From NCBI RefSeq assembly GCF_927798115.1, contig NZ_CAKMMG010000001.1, forward strand, positions 1,922,001 through 1,986,000: DNA of 64,000 nucleotides, read 5' to 3'. Shown here one piece after another: positions 38,244 to 47,114 of the stretch. The position numbers were made by a program, and so were the translations under genes. A model generated the notes under the pieces. The model did no database searches. It was not told the DNA's origin and saw only the letters and a list, made by a program, of their open reading frames with translations. The first letter of the stretch is position 1. The number at the start of each line of letters is the position of its first letter. The stretch is from Paenibacillus auburnensis. GTDB lineage: Bacteria > Bacillota > Bacilli > Paenibacillales > Paenibacillaceae.

Positions 38244-39716
38244 CTATTCTACTTTAATAGTATCGAAGAATTTCTCCTGCACCGTTTTGGCGGCTGCATC
38301 CAGCTGCGCTTTGGAGTCTGTGCCTTTTTTGGAGAACAGCTCCTGGATCACATTGGACATAGTTGCATAATAATCCTGAGTGTTGTACTGTGCTTCAGGC
38401 TTACCATCCAGCAGAGCCATAATGTCAGGGTTGTATTGATATACAATGTCGGAATACTTGTCGTATACGGCTTTTGTTTTCTTGCCGAAATCAGAATCAG
38501 CAGCATAGTAGTCCAGAAGCGGCGGGATAAAATACTTGCCGTCCGCCTTGCGCTGCTGCAGAATCGCATCGAGCGCATCCAGGCCTTTATCAGAGAAATA
38601 ATCAAATGTAATATAGCGGAAGGCCATTTCCTGCTCATCTTTAGAAGCGTTCGGATTGATTACCAGGTAATCGCCGCCGAGCACCCCGGTATGCTTGCCG
38701 CCTTTTTCAGCTGCCGGCATCGGATAGGTAAGCACATCCTCCGGTTTGAGTCCGCCCTGATTCAGCGCCTGTTCAATGACACCGTCGGAGCCGGCCATTA
38801 CCATCGCCGTACGCCCCTGTTGGAACGCCCCTACAGCATCCCCCCAGCCGAGTGCCCAGTCCTGCGGAATAGCATTCGCTTCCCATCTCAGCTTCTTATA
38901 GAAATCCAGTGCTTTTACCCCTGCTTCGGAATTGAAGGTAGCAACGACCTTGCCGCCCTCCACATTCTGGATCTCTCCACCGGCTTCGAACAGGAAGTTG
39001 GTCCAGTTCCAGCCAGCTTCATTGCCTTTCCCCATTGGGGCGATCCCGGAAATCCCTTTTTTGGTATCAGCTACCCCTTTGGCGGTGTTCAGCATATCCT
39101 CCCAGGTCCAGTCCATCGCCGGAACGGCTACACCTTTGTCATCCAGCATCTTCTTATTAATCATTGTGGTGGTTACATACCCTTTTTGGGTGACACCGTA
39201 GACCTTACCATCAATGATGAACTGATTTTGCAGCACCGGATTGATTTGATCCTTGTACTCATATTTGTTCCAAAGCTCCGTTATATCAGCAGCCCATCCC
39301 TTTTCCACCAGGAATTTGGCTTCTGTAGCATAGGTGTTAAAGAAGGTTGGCGCTTCATTGGCAGCCATTTTCACTCCGATTTCACTGACATTGTACTGCC
39401 AGTCATCCTTGATAATCTCTACGTTCGGATATTCCGCCTGAAAGCGTTTGATCCTGTCGTCCTCCTGCGCCCTCATCTCAGTCAGGTCAGGCGTCGGATA
39501 GTGAATTTTGATCGTTACTTTTCTCTGGGTAATATCATCGGCAGGTGCATTTGTAGCAGCAGTGCTGTTATCCGTATTTGCTGTGGCAGGTGCCGGAGAC
39601 GCTTCCTCCCCTGTATTTCCCTGGGCATTTCCGTTGTTGTTATTGTTGCCGCCGCAAGCGGATAACAACGAACCGGCCACAAGGAGACATGCTAATACGC
39701 TGGAAAATTTACGCAT
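38244..39716 (-). CDS. Sugar ABC transporter solute-binding lipoprotein (second cluster)
   Basis: 490 residues. Lipobox LSAC (Cys21) after the signal peptide, an Asn/Gly/Thr linker, then a large family 1 binding fold. ATG at 39716 with AGGGGAG upstream is preferred over a frame start at 39734. It is the last gene after two permeases, the reverse of the order in the first cluster. Substrate unknown. Confidence 0.9.
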   Translation of the reverse strand: MRKFSSVLACLLVAGSLLSACGGNNNNNGNAQGNTGEEASPAPATANTDNSTAATNAPADDITQRKVTIKIHYPTPDLTEMRAQEDDRIKRFQAEYPNVEIIKDDWQYNVSEIGVKMAANEAPTFFNTYATEAKFLVEKGWAADITELWNKYEYKDQINPVLQNQFIIDGKVYGVTQKGYVTTTMINKKMLDDKGVAVPAMDWTWEDMLNTAKGVADTKKGISGIAPMGKGNEAGWNWTNFLFEAGGEIQNVEGGKVVATFNSEAGVKALDFYKKLRWEANAIPQDWALGWGDAVGAFQQGRTAMVMAGSDGVIEQALNQGGLKPEDVLTYPMPAAEKGGKHTGVLGGDYLVINPNASKDEQEMAFRYITFDYFSDKGLDALDAILQQRKADGKYFIPPLLDYYAADSDFGKKTKAVYDKYSDIVYQYNPDIMALLDGKPEAQYNTQDYYATMSNVIQELFSKKGTDSKAQLDAAAKTVQEKFFDTIKVE

Positions 39717-39771
39717 TGAAACTCCCCTTTTCAATTCATAATTAACTTACAAATTCATCTTAAAAGAGAAA

Positions 39772-39785
39772 TCGTTTACAAACGA
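39772..39785. promoter_or_regulatory. Palindromic operator-like site upstream of second binding-protein gene
   Basis: TCGTTTACAAACGA is a perfect palindrome with a two-base centre, 56 bases upstream of the binding-protein start, in the 130-bp gap after the permease gene. It may be a separate control point for that gene. No convincing -10/-35 pair was found. Confidence 0.4.
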
Positions 39786-39846
39786 GGTGTATTTATATTC
39801 CTTTCATGTGCAGGTTTACGATCCCTTGTAAAATCAGTTATCGTAC

Positions 39847-40719
39847 TTAACCTTTCACAGCCGACAAGGTCACTCCGCGCATGATGAACTTCTGGAAAAT
39901 CAGGAACACTAGAATCGGCGGCAGAGACACCAGGAAGAGAATTGCAAACTTAATATTCGTATTCAGCGCCTTGACGTTGATAACATACTTATAGATCGCA
40001 GTCGCGAGCGTATATTTATCCTCAGTATGCATGACCAGTGATGGCCAGAACCAGTCATTCCAGGCTGTAGAAAATATAAAGATGGCCAGCGTAGCAAAAA
40101 TCGGCACGGACAGCGGAACAGCTATAGAGAAAAAGCTTCTCGGCTCCGAGGCCCCGTCAATCCGCGCAGCTTCAAAGATTTCCGGGTGAATTCCGTCAAA
40201 AAAGTTCTTCAGCAGCAGGAAAAAGAACGTGTTCGCTCCGGCTGGCAGCCAGAATGCCGCATACTGGTTGAGCAGGCCCAGCTCCTTCAGATTGACAAAG
40301 TTCGGAATCATATAGCTGGTTGCCGGGATAAACAGTGTCATCAGGAAAAAGAAATAGAAAGCTTTGCGGTACGGGACATTCATCCGGGAAATACTGAACG
40401 AGGCCATGCCGAGTACCACGAGTGTCACTACCATATTCCCGACAAATATATAAAGGGTATTCTTCAGGAACATCAGCAGATCAATGTAATTCACCGCATC
40501 CTTCAGATTGCTGAAATGCCACTCCTGTGGGAAAAAATGCGGCGGAAAGGAGTTGACCTCCTGGTTGGATTTCAGGCCGTTAAACATGGTCATCAGGATT
40601 GGATACATCATGGTGAAAACCATTATGGCAATAAAGAATACCATAAGGCCGTAGACGACTTTATTACTTGTCTTTTTCAGGTCATGCTCGGATAAAATCC
40701 CTCTCTCTGCGCTCTTCAT
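39847..40719 (-). CDS. Sugar ABC transporter permease (MalG type, second cluster)
   Basis: 290-residue CUT1 permease with six membrane helices; EAA region GIHPEIFEAARIDGASEPRSFFSIAVPLS. Starts one base after the upstream permease gene ends. Confidence 0.9.
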   Translation of the reverse strand: MKSAERGILSEHDLKKTSNKVVYGLMVFFIAIMVFTMMYPILMTMFNGLKSNQEVNSFPPHFFPQEWHFSNLKDAVNYIDLLMFLKNTLYIFVGNMVVTLVVLGMASFSISRMNVPYRKAFYFFFLMTLFIPATSYMIPNFVNLKELGLLNQYAAFWLPAGANTFFFLLLKNFFDGIHPEIFEAARIDGASEPRSFFSIAVPLSVPIFATLAIFIFSTAWNDWFWPSLVMHTEDKYTLATAIYKYVINVKALNTNIKFAILFLVSLPPILVFLIFQKFIMRGVTLSAVKG

Positions 40720-40720
40720 C

Positions 40721-41644
40721 CTAATTATCCTCCTTCCCCAGTTTGAACTGTAAAATGCCCAAACCGCCCAGGACGATGAACATCAGCATGCCTAGTGCCG
40801 TTGCCGTTCCATAATCAAGCTGGGTGAACGCATACTTCACGATCAGGAGTGCATAGGTCAGCGTGGTCTTATTCGGCCCGCCGTCCAGCAGCGCCAGCTG
40901 TGACTGGTATCCTTGAGAGGTCGCGATAATCTGCAGAATCAGCATCAGGACAATCAGATTGCGCAGGGAAGGCAGTGTAATATGGCGGATACGCGCCCAG
41001 ACACCGGCTCCGTCAATCTCTGCCGCTTCATACCAGTCACGTGGAATACTGAGTACGGCGGCCAGATAGATCAGCATCCCCGAGCCAAACTGCTGCCATG
41101 TTTCCATAAACACAAGCGAGAGCATAGACCACCTGCTGTCCGTCAAAAAAGGGATCTGGTCCGCCCCAAGCGTGCCAAGTAAGGCATTAATCGGTCCGAC
41201 TGGATCATAGAGCCATCTCCACAGCCCATACAGAACCACCGCAGGCATCACATAGGGAAGATAAGCTGCTACACGCACAACCCCTCCGAATCTCCGGAGT
41301 TCTGAGATCGCAATAGCGAAGGCAATCGGCACCCAGAAGCCGACGACCAGACAGAGCAGCATGTAATACAGTGTATTTTTGACTGCGATCAGGACATCGG
41401 GGTCCGTGAGTGCTGTAGCATAATTGTCGAAGCCTACAAAGGTATTTCCTTTGACAAAATCCACAGTATAAAAGCTGTACAGAAAGCCTTTGAAAATCGG
41501 CACCCACATAAACATAATGAAGATGACAAGGGCGGGCACGAGAAACATATAGCCCCAAAAATTCTTTTTCCAGCGGTTCTGTTTGTACGGTTTACTCCCC
41601 GGCTTCGCCGGCAGCTCATCGTTTAAGATAGCAGTCTGGTTCAT
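40721..41644 (-). CDS. Sugar ABC transporter permease (MalF type, second cluster)
   Basis: 307-residue CUT1 permease; EAA region LSIPRDWYEAAEIDGAGVWARIRHITLPSL. ATG at 41644 follows GAGGGAG. It lies 115 bp downstream of the response regulator gene. Confidence 0.9.
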   Translation of the reverse strand: MNQTAILNDELPAKPGSKPYKQNRWKKNFWGYMFLVPALVIFIMFMWVPIFKGFLYSFYTVDFVKGNTFVGFDNYATALTDPDVLIAVKNTLYYMLLCLVVGFWVPIAFAIAISELRRFGGVVRVAAYLPYVMPAVVLYGLWRWLYDPVGPINALLGTLGADQIPFLTDSRWSMLSLVFMETWQQFGSGMLIYLAAVLSIPRDWYEAAEIDGAGVWARIRHITLPSLRNLIVLMLILQIIATSQGYQSQLALLDGGPNKTTLTYALLIVKYAFTQLDYGTATALGMLMFIVLGGLGILQFKLGKEDN

Positions 41645-41759
41645 CTGGCTCCCTCATTCCTTTCGTCCTTCAGCACATTGATAAAGTGCTTCTCAACTTA
41701 ATTGTAGGAAAGGCGGAGGAGGCTGAACATGTCTATATCTACCGAAGTCATGAGCGATC

Positions 41760-43091
41760 TTACTTCTTCAGTTCACTTGGGCTGATGCCATAGTATTTTT
41801 TGAAAATCTTGCTGAAGTGCTCCGGCGATTCATACCCGACCCGCTCGGCAATCTCATAGCGGCGCAGATCAGTATTCAGAATCATCTCCCGGCTGTCCTC
41901 CATCCGCAGCTTAATCACATATTCCCACAGGTTATGGCCTGTGTTTTTTTTGAAGAGGTAGCTGAGGTAGTTGGGGCTGACATGATTTTTTTTGGCAACC
42001 TCATGGATGGTTAATCCCTTCTGGGCGTAATTCTCATCGATATACTCCTTGGCCTTCTGCACGATCAAGTTGCTGCGCGTATGCAGTTCCTCTGCTGAAG
42101 GATCGGCGGCATAATTGTTCCAGTTGAAATCGCCGTAATAGAACACATAATGGTCGCTATGCTCCTTGTTCCAGAGAATGGCCTTGGATGCCTGCCGGTT
42201 CAGCACCTCCATGAATGACAGCCCCTTAAGGATCTGGCTGATTCCAATGACTGCATTCAGATGCAAAAATTTATGGACATTAAAATGCAGACTGCGGCCC
42301 AGCGCATCCAGCCTGCCTACCTGGCCCGTCCCCGCTTCTTCGTAGCTCTTCTCGTCCCATTGGATAATGATCGTGATTTCTTCATCCGGGGAGTAAAACG
42401 CAGTAGAGCTCCATTCCTGATCCAGCAATTCTTTGGCAATATTGAGCGCCCCATAACGAAGCAGGCCTCTGTCACGGGAGCTATAGTTCTTGCCCCCCAT
42501 ACTTTCGTCAGGCAGCGGAAGCTTGATTTTGATTACGGAGAAATAAGGACCCTCCAGCATCAATTCATCCAGCTTAGCCATCCCTGCCTCGTCGTTTAGA
42601 ACAGCGGCCGGGTCTGCCAGCAGCGCATTCAGCACCTTACTGTATTCCGGCAGCGGCTCCTCCAGCTTGAAGCTCTCGCCAAGGCCGGCCATGAAGGTGG
42701 CCAGCTCCGGCGACGGCCGGTCCATTTTGAGCAAAACATTCCGCACAGAATCAAGAAACTGCTCGCTGTTGAGCGGTTTAATTAAATAATCCTTCGCCCC
42801 CAGCCTTACGGCCATCTGGGCATATTGAAAGGTTTCATGCGCTGAGATTACAATCGTCTGCACCCAGGGCTTCGCCAGCTTGGCATGCTGCATCAGCTCA
42901 ATACCGCTCATCGCGCCCATCTGGATATCAGTCACCAGCAAGTCGACCTCCTCCATCCGGATACAGTCAAGCGCTTCAAACCCGCTGTTCGCGGTATAAA
43001 TATGGTCGATATCCAGTCCGGAAGAAGCAAGCAGATTGCTGAGCCCCTTGCAAATTAGCGGTTCATCGTCCACAACCAGAATATTGAACAT
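41760..43091 (-). CDS. YesN-type response regulator, AraC family (second cluster)
   Basis: 443 residues: receiver (Asp8/Asp9, phosphoacceptor Asp55 in LLVTDIQMG, Ser83, Lys105), a middle region of about 200 residues unlike the shorter regulator in the first cluster, and an AraC-type DNA-binding domain at the C-terminus (LTIHEVAKKNHVSPNYLSYLFKKNTGHNLWEYVIKLR). ATG at 43091 with GGGGGA eight bases upstream. Sixteen bases after its kinase. Confidence 0.93.
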   Translation of the reverse strand: MFNILVVDDEPLICKGLSNLLASSGLDIDHIYTANSGFEALDCIRMEEVDLLVTDIQMGAMSGIELMQHAKLAKPWVQTIVISAHETFQYAQMAVRLGAKDYLIKPLNSEQFLDSVRNVLLKMDRPSPELATFMAGLGESFKLEEPLPEYSKVLNALLADPAAVLNDEAGMAKLDELMLEGPYFSVIKIKLPLPDESMGGKNYSSRDRGLLRYGALNIAKELLDQEWSSTAFYSPDEEITIIIQWDEKSYEEAGTGQVGRLDALGRSLHFNVHKFLHLNAVIGISQILKGLSFMEVLNRQASKAILWNKEHSDHYVFYYGDFNWNNYAADPSAEELHTRSNLIVQKAKEYIDENYAQKGLTIHEVAKKNHVSPNYLSYLFKKNTGHNLWEYVIKLRMEDSREMILNTDLRRYEIAERVGYESPEHFSKIFKKYYGISPSELKK

Positions 43092-43107
43092 ATGGTGATT
43101 CCCCCTT

Positions 43108-44901
43108 CTATTCTTGAACTTCCGTTTTCGGCAGCATGACAGAAGCCACTGTTCCGCCTCCCGGACGGGGGCCGTAGCGGATACCATAGCCAGGGCCGAA
43201 ATGCAGCTGCACCCGCTGGTTAATATTGCGGATGCCGTAGCCGCCCGTTGGATTAGGACTATCATCATTCAGCACATGAGCGATCGCCTCGTAGTCGACC
43301 TGCCTATAACCGTTATCTGCAATAGTGATCAGCACCGTATCATCTATGGCTGCTGCTGTAATGATGATCTCGCCGTCCTCATCCATATTTTTGACCCCGT
43401 GAATAATGGCATTCTCAATCAGAGGCTGCAGTGTTATCTTGGGAATCAGATTGCTTTTCGTTTCCGGTGCGATGTTCCAGATGACGGCAAACACATAATC
43501 ATACCGGTGCTGCTGCAGCTTGATATAGGCGCCGGCATGCTCCAGCTCCTCCTCCAGGGTAATCAGCTCTCTGCCCCGGCTTAAACTGATTTTCATCAGC
43601 TTGGATAATTCCTTAATCATTTCCGCAGATTCCACATTGCCTTCCAGCGAGCTTTTCCAATAGATACTCTCCAGTGTGTTATATAGAAGATGAGGGTTGA
43701 TCTGCTGATACAGCAGCTGCAGCTGTGACTCCTTCTGCTTGATCTCCATCTGGTATTTGTACATTATGAGGCTGTTCAGCCTGCGCGCCATATCATAGGT
43801 CGAGGCGATCAGCACGCTGACTTCATCATTGCTGCCTCTTTTGGGCGTCTCGGGGACCCGGTTGCCCGGCTCATATTTACGTACAAAAAAAGCCAGCTTC
43901 TGCAGCGGTGTCATCAGGGAACGCCAAAAATAAGTGATAATGATCAGACCAAACAAGGCGTAGGCAACCGTTATGTATTGAATGACCCGCTTCATTTCAT
44001 TCTGCTGCTGCAGGAGCGCTTTTACCGGAACCTTATAGACCAGCTTCTGCCCCAGCATATGATTATTGTTCACGACATAAATAAAATCATTGGTAATCAC
44101 ATCCCGCGTGCCCTCCGGATCTCCGCTCTCCGCACCCTCGGGCAGCTCTATAATCTCTCCGGTGGAATTCGTGGTCGAAGCCAGCACCCGGTTACTCATA
44201 TCCGTCAAGTAGATTTCCCCGTCGGGCAGTGAAATGGATTTCATCGACGCGCCGATTTTCGCCTCCATTTTGGTCACCACCAGCACGCCTATTGTTCCTG
44301 CCCCAAGATAGATGTTATTTACCGCTCTGACGTAGGTAAGGGTCTTCAGGTTCTCAGCCTGCGGGCTAAGACGGTCCATGAACATCAGATACCCCCGCCC
44401 CTTCTGCCCCACTACCTGCTTAAACCAGAAAGGCTCCTCTTCCTTAGTAAAAAAATAAACGCCCGCCTTCTTCACCTGCGGAAAATTGGGGGCAAAAAAG
44501 TAATAATTGTGCGGATCGTATACGTACAGCGAGTAATAAATCGCATCGCCCCGCTCCGCTCCCTGCGAATAGCTGCCGAGCAGCTTTTCTACCGTTTCAT
44601 ACCGTTCAACGCGCTCCAGCACCGGATCAAGTCCGCTCATATTCAGCTGCTGCAGAATCGGATTCTGAATCACTGTCGTGGTGATCTTATTCACCGTATC
44701 GATATCCCTGTTAATGATCGCAAAATTTTGTTTATTCAGCTCCACATAGGCATTCGTCACATGACGCTTTAAAATCTGCTCCGCCTTGTAGTTCCCAAAG
44801 CTGTTAAGAATCAGGATCGGCGCAAACATAATCAGGAACAGCAGAATCAGCTGCTGCTTGACGCTCAGCCTGACAATAGGTTTCATAAATGCGGACAACA
44901 T
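43108..44901 (-). CDS. YesM-type sensor histidine kinase (second cluster)
   Basis: 597 residues: TM1 about 15-33, extracytoplasmic sensor, TM2 about 305-325, HAMP region, His_kinase (QINPHLLYNTLESIYWKS) and HATPase (VENAIIHGVKN; DNGYRQ). It begins the cluster and is preceded by a cre-like site GATAAGCGCTTACA at 44939-44952. Confidence 0.92.
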   Translation of the reverse strand: MLSAFMKPIVRLSVKQQLILLFLIMFAPILILNSFGNYKAEQILKRHVTNAYVELNKQNFAIINRDIDTVNKITTTVIQNPILQQLNMSGLDPVLERVERYETVEKLLGSYSQGAERGDAIYYSLYVYDPHNYYFFAPNFPQVKKAGVYFFTKEEEPFWFKQVVGQKGRGYLMFMDRLSPQAENLKTLTYVRAVNNIYLGAGTIGVLVVTKMEAKIGASMKSISLPDGEIYLTDMSNRVLASTTNSTGEIIELPEGAESGDPEGTRDVITNDFIYVVNNNHMLGQKLVYKVPVKALLQQQNEMKRVIQYITVAYALFGLIIITYFWRSLMTPLQKLAFFVRKYEPGNRVPETPKRGSNDEVSVLIASTYDMARRLNSLIMYKYQMEIKQKESQLQLLYQQINPHLLYNTLESIYWKSSLEGNVESAEMIKELSKLMKISLSRGRELITLEEELEHAGAYIKLQQHRYDYVFAVIWNIAPETKSNLIPKITLQPLIENAIIHGVKNMDEDGEIIITAAAIDDTVLITIADNGYRQVDYEAIAHVLNDDSPNPTGGYGIRNINQRVQLHFGPGYGIRYGPRPGGGTVASVMLPKTEVQE

Positions 44902-44938
44902 CCCGGATTCACCTCCAGTTTCAATAATATAACAAATG

Positions 44939-44952
44939 GATAAGCGCTTACA
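44939..44952. promoter_or_regulatory. cre-like site upstream of second cluster
   Basis: GATAAGCGCTTACA matches about 12 of 14 positions of the cre consensus on the minus strand (TGTAAGCGCTTATC). It would bring the second operon under CcpA carbon control. Confidence 0.5.
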
Positions 44953-45026
44953 TAGGTTTATTTTAAAGTCAATTAGGTGTGTTTGTATGCAATTTTTCCG
45001 GTGAGCAGTGGTTAGAGAGGCTTGTA

Positions 45027-45448
45027 GGAGTCATTGCGCGGAACATTTGGACCTCCGGCCGCTGTTGTCTCCGGATTTCTATGATTTATACCGCGCAGCG
45101 GATCAAATCCGGAGACAAAGGCGGACGCTTGCGCTCCTCCGGTTCCAAATTTCCACTCCATGACTCCCTGCCTCTCCGGTTACTGCAAAACGGAAAAATT
45201 GCATTCGGGGTGGTGGCAGGGGAGGAAGAACTCAGAGAGTAATAAGGAGTCATTACGTAGAACATTTGGACCTCCGGCCGCTGTTGTCTCCGGATTTCTA
45301 TGATTTATACCGCGCAGCGGATCAAATCCGGAGACAAAGGCGGACGCTTGCACTCCTCCGGTTCCAAATTTCCACTCCATGACTCCCTGCCTCTCCGGTT
45401 ACTGCAAAACGGAAAGATTGCATTCGGGGTGGTGGCAGGGGAGGAAGA
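45027..45448. repeat. Tandem pair of a 219-bp structured repeat
   Basis: Copies at 45027-45229 and 45246-45448 differ at only a handful of positions (period 219 bp). In each, GGAGTCAT and ATGACTCC bound an imperfect palindrome of about 141 bp, with a perfect inner stem GTCTCCGGATTT / AAATCCGGAGAC (45067-45078 and 45105-45116). A second potential hairpin (CTCCCTGCC / GGCAGGGGAG) closes each copy. The copies contain no credible reading frame. Confidence 0.85.
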
Positions 45449-45458
45449 GGGCAGCAGC

Positions 45459-45486
45459 AAAAAAGGAACTGTCACCTGACAGCTCC
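45459..45486 (-). terminator. Terminator of LytTR-domain gene
   Basis: GGAACTGTC (45465-45473) pairs with GACAGCTCC (45478-45486); a T6 run follows on the minus strand. Confidence 0.8.
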
Positions 45487-45501
45487 CTTCCGTTTACTTG
45501 T

Positions 45502-45885
45502 TTAGCACATTATGATATTAGGATTTATTGTGATCAGTTCTTTCTCCACAAATCTGTACCGGTGGTAGGCAATCGTGCAAGTAAGAGAATTGGGGCCATT
45601 CCTAAGGTTAAAATAAGCAGCTTTGAAGGCTCTGTCCAGACGTGATACGTTATCAATGTTAACTGCCGTCCCCCGATTTACGATGCTGAAATGACATCCG
45701 GTGCTGTTAAGCGCACTGACCCAGTAACGCAAGGGACCCATGATGTAATATACGCTTTCCCTCGTTTGTACCAGGATAGACTGTGATTCGCTAGTATTGC
45801 ACTTAAGAAACAAGATGTGCTGGAAGTCGACAGAGATGATCCCGCCAGATCCGTCCGGAGCTTCGGTCACGGATAAACAATTCAC
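45502..45885 (-). CDS. LytTR-type DNA-binding domain protein
   Basis: About 127 residues from a GTG at 45885 (GTG at 45894 or 45948 are alternatives; no strong ribosome site decides). The body resembles a stand-alone LytTR domain: IISVDFQHILFLKCNTSESQ, VYYIMGPLRYWVSALNS, FSIVNRGTAVNIDNVSRLD. LytTR domains bind direct repeats, usually in regulators of cell-surface functions. No receiver domain. A proper terminator lies just downstream, which supports the gene. Weak start signals leave doubt about its extent. Confidence 0.65.
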   Translation of the reverse strand: MNCLSVTEAPDGSGGIISVDFQHILFLKCNTSESQSILVQTRESVYYIMGPLRYWVSALNSTGCHFSIVNRGTAVNIDNVSRLDRAFKAAYFNLRNGPNSLTCTIAYHRYRFVEKELITINPNIIMC

Positions 45886-46029
45886 GGAACACACTCTACT
45901 TTCTTGTTTTTTTAAAAAGAGGAGACCATACGTGCCAAAACAAAACACAGTGATAGCTTACATTTTTTTCAAAATACAATGCTATTATATTCAATATTTA
46001 TCCACTCGTATAGCAAATATTTAGAGGAC

Positions 46030-46119
46030 TATTGCAGAAAGTTATGCCGAAACGTTAATCGGAATAACTGGTCGCCGATCGCAGTTAAATCGTTGTAAAT
46101 TCCCGTTGGTTCTGCAATA
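46030..46119. mobile_element. MITE-like element with 10-bp inverted termini
   Basis: Perfect inverted termini TATTGCAGAA (46030-46039) and TTCTGCAATA (46110-46119) enclose 90 bp. Inside is a nested hairpin (GTTATGCCGA / TCGGAATAAC, 46041-46068). It contains no gene and no clear target duplication. It sits about 37 bases before the RCC1-repeat gene. Confidence 0.5.
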
Positions 46120-46155
46120 CTATCTATAAAATTATGAATTAAAGGGGATTAGATT

Positions 46156-47034
46156 ATGGAACCCGTTGCACATAAGGGCAGTTACTCACTGGTCCGCGCA
46201 CGATCCGCTATCGCGGCAGGTTATCGCCATACCGTCGGGCTTCATTCGGACGGCACGGTGACGGCTGTGGGCGATAATAAGTATGGACAATGCGATGTAA
46301 GCGGCTGGCACGATATTGTGGCGGTTGCGGCGGGTAATGCACACATAGGTAGTGCTCATACTATCGGACTTAAAATGGATGGTACGGTTGCGGCTGTAGG
46401 GTGGAATAAGTATGACCAATGCAATGTAAGCGGCTGGCACGATATTGTGGCGGTTGCAGCGGGTTGGCGCCGTACCGTCGGGCTTCAATCAGATAGCTCG
46501 GTGGTTGCTGTGGGCCGAAATAATGAAGGCCAATGTAATGTAAGCGGCTGGCGTGACATCATAGCAGTTGCAGCAGGTGACTGGCATACCGCCGGGCTTA
46601 AATTGGACGGTACGGTGGTGATAGCCGGCAATAACCGGTATGGACAAAGCAATGTAAGTGACTGGCACGATATTGTGGCGGTTGCGGCGGGTTACCTTCA
46701 TACCGTAGGGCTTAAATCAGACGGCACGGTGGCGGCCGCGGGTTGGAATAAACGTGAACAATGCAATGTAAGCAGCTGGCACGATATTGTAGCGATTGCG
46801 GCGGGTAGTAGTCATACCATCGGGCTTAAATCGGACGGCACGGTGGCGGCCGCAGGCTGGAATGTGCATGGGCAATGTAATGTAAGCGGCTGGCGTGATA
46901 TTGTGGCGGTTACGGCGGGTTGCGCTCATACGATCGGGCTTAAAACGGATGGTACGGTTGTTGCTGCGGGTGATAATCAGAATGGTCAATGCGATATAAA
47001 CGGCTGGCGTGACATCGAGCTGCCTGGCAAATAG
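46156..47034 (+). CDS. Seven-repeat RCC1-like beta-propeller protein
   Basis: 292 residues made of seven RCC1-type repeats of about 38-43 residues, each ending like NVSGWHDIVAVAAG and beginning HTVGLKSDGTV. Seven is the blade number of the RCC1 propeller, so the whole protein is probably a single closed propeller. No signal peptide, membrane segment or other domain. The AGGGGA site precedes the ATG. Function unknown; the repeats suggest a binding scaffold. Next to the LytTR gene and repeat elements but not in an operon with them. Confidence 0.85.
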   Translation: MEPVAHKGSYSLVRARSAIAAGYRHTVGLHSDGTVTAVGDNKYGQCDVSGWHDIVAVAAGNAHIGSAHTIGLKMDGTVAAVGWNKYDQCNVSGWHDIVAVAAGWRRTVGLQSDSSVVAVGRNNEGQCNVSGWRDIIAVAAGDWHTAGLKLDGTVVIAGNNRYGQSNVSDWHDIVAVAAGYLHTVGLKSDGTVAAAGWNKREQCNVSSWHDIVAIAAGSSHTIGLKSDGTVAAAGWNVHGQCNVSGWRDIVAVTAGCAHTIGLKTDGTVVAAGDNQNGQCDINGWRDIELPGK

Positions 47035-47059
47035 TTATCAACACATCATATAATTAGAA

Positions 47060-47095
47060 AAGCCATGCGACTATTTCTCTCGCATGGCTTTATTG
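47060..47095 (+). terminator. Terminator of RCC1-repeat gene
   Basis: AAGCCATGCGA (47060-47070) pairs with TCGCATGGCTT (47080-47090), followed by TATTG; only a short T-run. Confidence 0.75.
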
Positions 47096-47114
47096 CTAAA
47101 GTGGGACAACCGGA

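Noticed and set aside
38148..39665. 505-codon plus-strand frame opposite the second binding-protein gene
   Set aside because: Shadow of the minus-strand gene; its sequence has no domain or start signal.
46186..46989. Three minus-strand frames opposite the RCC1-repeat gene
   Set aside because: They repeat in register with the plus-strand repeats and read as reverse-complement artefacts of those repeats.
46156..47034. Regular repeats considered as a CRISPR array
   Set aside because: The repeat period is about 114-129 bp, the frame stays open throughout, and the units encode RCC1 repeats.
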